From UCB3 sp964415605 (lineage in GTDB: Bacteria > Chloroflexota > Anaerolineae > Epilineales > Epilineaceae), in contig CAYQBA010000166.1 of NCBI GenBank assembly GCA_964415605.1, positions 1-10,475 on the forward strand: a stretch of DNA of 10,475 bases, read 5' to 3'. Position 1 is the stretch's first letter. Each line of letters opens with the position of its first letter. The position numbers were made by a program, and so were the translations under genes. The notes under the pieces are model-generated. The model did no database searches, had not been told where the DNA came from, and saw only the letters and a program-made list of their open reading frames with translations. Positions 8,401 to 10,475 of this stretch are shown one piece after another.

Positions 8401-9752
8401 TCGGCGAGCCAGTCCTCGATCTGGATGTCGCCCATGGCCGTGTAGTCCGACACCTGGAACGCCAACGTGTACTCCAGGAGGTCCCCGGGCGTCGGCCCGT
8501 CCACCCCGAGGTCGGTGATCTGCTTCACGCGCTTCTGGATGGCGCCGCACTTGTCCTGCAGCGTGTGGTCGTCCGGCTTCTCGTCGGAGGTCACCGTGTC
8601 CACCGGATCACGCGGATCGAGCGGGTCCCACAGCGCCGACGCCTGGATGTCGTTGACCGACAGCGCGACCGCGCAGGTCGAAAGGTCCAGGACAGGGTTG
8701 CCGTTGGCGTCGAGCCGCGGCGTGAAGATCTCGTACTCGACGACGACGGTGCCGGTCGCCTGCGCGTACGTCATCTGCAGGATGGCGTTGTTGCCGGGCG
8801 TCGTTCCCGGCCCGCTCTGGGTGTAGCCCGGCGTCGTCTTGGACGCGTCGACCCCGACGAACGCCTGGTTGTTCGGCAGCTTGTCCTGGATGACGAGGTT
8901 CGTCACCGTGTGACCCGGCGCGATCGTCACCGTGATCTTGTAGCGCAGCGGGTAGACCGGCGTGAAGCTGCCGCCGGTGGCGTTCTCGTCCTCGGGACCG
9001 AGATACGTCTTCGCGATGCACAGCAGCATCGGCGTCACCGTGGTGCTCGCCCAGCCCGTGGCGGTGTCGCCGTGGCTCGTGATCGGCGCGCCGCCCGTCG
9101 CCTGGTCGCCGAGGCGGAAGCCACCCCGGGCGTGGACCTTGAGCGGGACGCCGTCGTCGGCGAAGTCGCTCACGTCGACGGTGACCGTGACGACGAACGC
9201 CGGCTCGCTGGGGTCGAAGCTGCCGAGCGGCAGCGGGATCGACACGAGCTGGTAGCCGAGCGGGACCGTGACCGCGCCCCCCGTGAGCGGGTGGGTGTAG
9301 ACCGTGGTCCCGGGCACGGTGCAGCCCGTGCCGCCGCCGACGTCGAGGGCCGGCGTCACCGGGGGCGCCCCGGCGGCGCCGAACGACGCCGAGGCATACG
9401 ACAGGCCGTCGCACTTCTCCTGCGCGGCGTTCCCGTCGGCGCCGTGCGCGTCCAGCACGAGGTCGACGAACGGGGCGTAGCCCGTCGCGCCGCCCTCATT
9501 CTCGAACGCCACGGCGATGGTCGCGCTCCCGCCGATGTAGGTGACCACGGGGTCGCTCAGCGTGACCTTCGGCGCGGGCTTGGACTGGTCTGCCGCGGCG
9601 GGCGCGGACCGGGCGGGGCTGGCCTGGGCGACACCCGGCCGGGCGTCGCCGGGGCCAGGCCCGCCGATGCCGATCGCGGTCCCCAGCCCCAACACGAACA
9701 CACGCGCCGCGACCCGGCGCCGGCCGTCGGCCTGGACAAGCTGAACGCGCAT
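1913..9752 (-). CDS. Giant secreted multidomain adhesin-like protein (DUF11 / SdrD B-like / RCC1-like / discoidin), interrupted by assembly gap
   Basis: The product is about 2,579 residues once the 100-N gap is removed. The ATG at 9752 is supported by a strong Shine-Dalgarno and by a Sec-type signal peptide: basic RRRVAARV, hydrophobic stretch at about 18-31, likely cleavage after AQA at 44. Next come an unassigned beta-rich region (about 60-240) and about six DUF11-like modules, each opening with a Lys-containing strand near residues 248, 407, 624, 800, 1017 and 1197. SdrD B-like domains follow at about 1357-1468 and 1476-1585. The first has a calcium-loop pattern (D1369-x-D1371-x-D1373-G), and both close with a (D/N)FGN strand. 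An RCC1-like propeller spans about 1592-1951. A third SdrD B-like domain (about 1955-2075) has CGEVCG and D1966-x-N1968-x-N1970-G. Discoidin repeats run from about 2093 to the end. No C-terminal membrane segment or LPXTG signal is visible, so it is probably released or held non-covalently. Glycan or surface adhesion is inferred from domain families. The domain order is secure; the function is not. Confidence 0.9.
2428..2527. other. Assembly gap, 100 N
   Basis: There are exactly 100 N bases, the usual placeholder for a scaffold gap of unknown size. It falls at the boundary of two discoidin repeats in the giant reverse-strand gene. Since 100 is not a multiple of three, it breaks the frame. Read on the reverse strand, the right side ends in GAG-G and the left side resumes with TC-GGC-GGC. 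Direct joining restores the frame and gives a Val codon, the same residue found at that point after unit 1. Confidence 0.97.
2528..3016 (-). repeat. Discoidin (F5/8 type C) repeat unit 2
   Basis: This middle unit, of 489 bases or 163 codons, opens with the linker VRDDLGRPVPGS and runs through AAVSSALGSW, WSSQPHGEHLAW, IGFPKDFVLQYS and AGCVRLFGAE to GEIE at residues 2405-2408. It is very close to unit 1 in DNA. Bases 2528-2582 equal 3017-3071 over 55 bases, and 2758-2810 equal 3247-3299 over 53 bases, both at an offset of 489. Such blocks indicate a recent duplication or gene conversion. The conserved Cys pair is present. Discoidin folds commonly bind sugars or surface ligands, but no binding residues can be assigned here with confidence. 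Confidence 0.9.
3017..3478 (-). repeat. Discoidin (F5/8 type C) repeat unit 1
   Basis: This is the first discoidin-like unit, about residues 2092-2245, following a Pro/Trp-containing linker (KAPPPEAWWPSL) after the third SdrD B-like domain. The pattern VSSALPTWPAARIVDGDGG, TVWSSQSHGEHLAW, EWAAIRL, ISRIRVFPRSDPSNPG and YLQIGEIEV fits the F5/8 type C family: an N-terminal strand, the DG turn, a Trp-Ser-Ser strand, and a closing strand that returns to the N-terminus. The same two cysteines as in units 2 and 3 are present. Confidence 0.9.
3901..4982 (-). repeat. RCC1-like seven-bladed propeller region inside the giant protein
   Basis: Residues about 1591-1951 hold a run of RCC1-like repeats of the form (I/V)AAG-xxHSLAL-xxxGxIxxWG. 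Recognisable blades are KVATSRGHTMAL...VHVWG (Trp 1656), IAAGNEFSLAL...IEAWG, IAAGWAHSLAL...IYSWG, IGAGADFSLAI...HGWG, VSGGVRHSLA...IHAWG and VAAGYDHSMAL...LHGWG. A seventh, IAASGEGSP...AAHGVAIG, lacks its WG strand. The missing strand appears at the start of the region as DGWIDALGPIVAWRW. That fits the ring closure known in RCC1 folds, where N- and C-terminal strands share one blade. Several blades continue after WG with a PLPG-like turn. In a secreted protein the likely role is ligand binding rather than GTPase control. Confidence 0.82.
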
Positions 9753-9757
9753 CTCGA

Positions 9758-9766
9758 CCCCTCCCC
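9758..9766 (-). promoter_or_regulatory. Shine-Dalgarno of the giant gene
   Basis: The reverse strand reads GGGGAGGGG-TCGAG-ATG. The GGAG core lies eight bases before the ATG at 9752-9750. This supports the chosen start, which also puts the signal peptide at the N-terminus. Confidence 0.75.
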
Positions 9767-9912
9767 GGATGTGGGCCGAACTGCTCGAGGCGACGGTACT
9801 TGGCTTTCACCCCGGCGGAGCACGGCCATGCCACGACAGCGGCGGTCGATCCCGTCTCACCCCTCACCAGGTCAAGCGGCCGGGCGACCCGTGCCAACGG
9901 AGGCACGCGGCC

Positions 9913-9921
9913 AGCATACCA
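9913..9921 (-). promoter_or_regulatory. Possible extended -10 promoter element of the giant gene
   Basis: The reverse strand reads TGG-TATGCT, matching a TGn-extended -10 (four of six with TATAAT). No -35-like hexamer is visible 16-18 bases upstream; at that spacing the sequence is GC-rich. It is one of few AT-leaning hexamers in the region and would give a leader of about 150 bases. The evidence is weak, and a chance match is possible. Confidence 0.3.
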
Positions 9922-9954
9922 CACGCGGCACGAGCGCGTGCGCCGAAATGGGAC

Positions 9955-9993
9955 AAAAAACCGACTGCTTTCCGACCAGAATGTCGGGGGCAG
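9955..9993 (-). terminator. Possible intrinsic terminator after the coiled-coil gene
   Basis: On the reverse strand a two-part stem (CTGC/GCAG outside, CCGAC/GTCGG inside, loop of six) is followed by TCGG and then six T (9960-9955). A second CCGAC/GTCGG pairing directly abutting the T-run is also possible. It lies about 115 bases after the stop of the coiled-coil gene and just upstream of the candidate promoter of the giant gene. The stems are short, so confidence is modest, though six T in a row is striking in this GC-rich context. Confidence 0.45.
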
Positions 9994-10043
9994 CGTCGGG
10001 CGTGAAACCGCTTCATGGACCTCACGCGGACGGTCCTCGGCCC

Positions 10044-10072
10044 GCGCGCCCCGTCAGCCTGGCGGGGCGCGC
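10044..10072. terminator. Strong GC-rich hairpin downstream of the coiled-coil gene
   Basis: GCGCGCCCCG (10044-10053) is a perfect inverted match to CGGGGCGCGC (10063-10072). Three further pairs inside, one of them G-T, leave a three-base loop, for a 13-bp stem in all. It starts 37 bases after the stop codon of the reverse-strand coiled-coil gene. No T-run follows on either strand, so it may act as a U-less terminator or mRNA 3'-end stabiliser. The structure is clear; the role is inferred. Confidence 0.5.
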
Positions 10073-10109
10073 ATCCAGATCGACGATGGCCCGGGATTCA
10101 GCCGCCCCG

Positions 10110-10475
10110 TCAGCGGGCAGGCGAAAGCACGCCCCCCGGTGCCGCGGGATCGGCGTCCAACGCTGCTCCCCCCGCCGCCCGCCCGCCCAGCCGCACCGCC
10201 GACTCGCCGATGGCCGACTCGACGGTCTGCAGCCGGCGCGCCAGCATCTGGAGCTCGACCACGGCCTCGACGTCCATGCCCCGATCCGCGGCCGGCACGG
10301 CGGCCGCCCGCGCCGCCAGATCGGCCACCTGGCGCCGCAGCGCCGCGAGGTCCGCGCGCGCCGCGCCCAGCCGCGTGCCGACGTCGCGCACGGTCTGGTC
10401 CGGGCCATCGCCGGCCGCCGCGGCCGCGCGCAGCGCCTCGTTCTCGGCCTCGAGCGCGGCGACGCGGGATCGGAG
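10110..10475 (-). CDS. Coiled-coil protein, C-terminal 121 residues (5' end outside window)
   Basis: The frame is open from the right edge to a TGA at 10112-10110. The visible part begins LRSRVAALEAENEALRAA, a clear heptad coiled coil. After a Gly/Asp/Pro break it continues as TRLGAARADLAALRRQVADLAARAA, a second coil, and then a helical stretch around DVEAVVELQMLARRLQTVESAI. The tail is Gly/Ala/Pro-rich and looks disordered. A GTG at 10391 and an ATG inside the frame are possible starts, but neither has a Shine-Dalgarno and the coiled coil runs on upstream of both, so the gene almost certainly begins outside the window. Family and function are not recognisable; coiled coils of this type occur in cell-envelope, division and scaffold proteins. 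It lies upstream of the giant gene in the same direction but is probably a separate transcription unit. Confidence 0.72.
   Translation of the reverse strand, partial: LRSRVAALEAENEALRAAAAAGDGPDQTVRDVGTRLGAARADLAALRRQVADLAARAAAVPAADRGMDVEAVVELQMLARRLQTVESAIGESAVRLGGRAAGGAALDADPAAPGGVLSPAR

Larger units (their letters stand above)
9753..10109. other. Intergenic region of 357 bases upstream of the giant gene
   Basis: No convincing gene lies here; the short open frames lack coding character. Reading along the reverse strand from the coiled-coil gene towards the giant gene, it holds a GC-rich hairpin (10044-10072), a weaker hairpin followed by six T (9955-9993), an extended -10-like element (9913-9921), a leader of about 150 bases and the Shine-Dalgarno (9758-9766). 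This order suggests the giant gene is transcribed on its own. I could not recognise a riboswitch in the leader. Confidence 0.6.

Noticed and set aside
2083..8550. Long Arg/Ala/Gly-rich open frames on both strands inside the giant gene, such as 2083-4263, 2886-4523 and 4966-8550.
   Set aside because: They are shadows produced by high GC content: low-complexity Arg-rich translations with no domains, overlapping a frame with clear domains and repeats.
9690..9752. Twin-arginine (Tat) signal in the giant protein, because of its RRR run.
   Set aside because: The run is not followed by the usual x-F-L-K pattern. A Sec-type signal with an AQA cleavage site fits better.
9753..9912. Possible c-di-GMP riboswitch in the leader, because a GTGAAAGCC-like stretch is present.
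   Set aside because: The conserved core and tetraloop-receptor pattern of the GEMM class could not be found, so the match is too weak.
10022..10408. Alternative reverse-strand frame starting at 10408 (MARTRPCATS...).
   Set aside because: It lacks heptads and is Arg/Pro/Ser-rich. The overlapping frame has a clear coiled coil that continues to the window edge.

Overview
This is a strongly GC-rich bacterial window holding three protein genes, two of them cut by the window edges. Codon use looks alike throughout. The large reverse-strand gene combines DUF11-like, SdrD B-like, RCC1-like and discoidin domains, and a multicopper oxidase lies beside it. That combination is typical of large exported proteins in environmental, often metagenome-assembled genomes such as high-GC Chloroflexota. 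The phylum is a low-confidence inference, since no marker gene is present. A block of exactly 100 N bases at 2428-2527 indicates a draft scaffold.

Layout: (1) Bases 1-1860, forward strand: a three-domain multicopper oxidase with every copper ligand intact; its true start lies left of the window. (2) Bases 1861-1912: a 52-base convergent gap. A 12-bp hairpin covers the stop codon of the next gene. (3) Bases 1913-9752, reverse strand: one giant secreted protein, about 2,579 residues if the N block is removed. In order it has a signal peptide, one unassigned beta-rich domain, about six DUF11-like modules, two SdrD B-like domains, a seven-bladed RCC1-like propeller, a third SdrD B-like domain and at least three discoidin (F5/8 type C) repeats. 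(4) Bases 9753-10109: an intergenic region with terminator-like hairpins, a possible extended -10 promoter and a good Shine-Dalgarno. (5) Bases 10110-10475, reverse strand: the C-terminal end of a coiled-coil protein that begins right of the window.

The most useful correction concerns the N block. It shifts the reading frame, so a naive translation runs out of frame to base 1512, antisense to the oxidase gene. Deleting all 100 N restores the frame, recreates a valine codon across the seam, and gives a 163-codon repeat period identical to the neighbouring unit. The real gap is therefore either zero or a whole number of missing 489-bp repeat units.

The giant protein is probably a surface or extracellular adhesin that binds glycans, with a long stalk (DUF11 and SdrD B-like) and a binding tip (propeller and discoidin repeats). 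The oxidase is convergent with it, and nothing shows a functional link. I see no defence system, mobile element, CRISPR array or RNA gene. The novelty is in the architecture and the collapsed repeat array.
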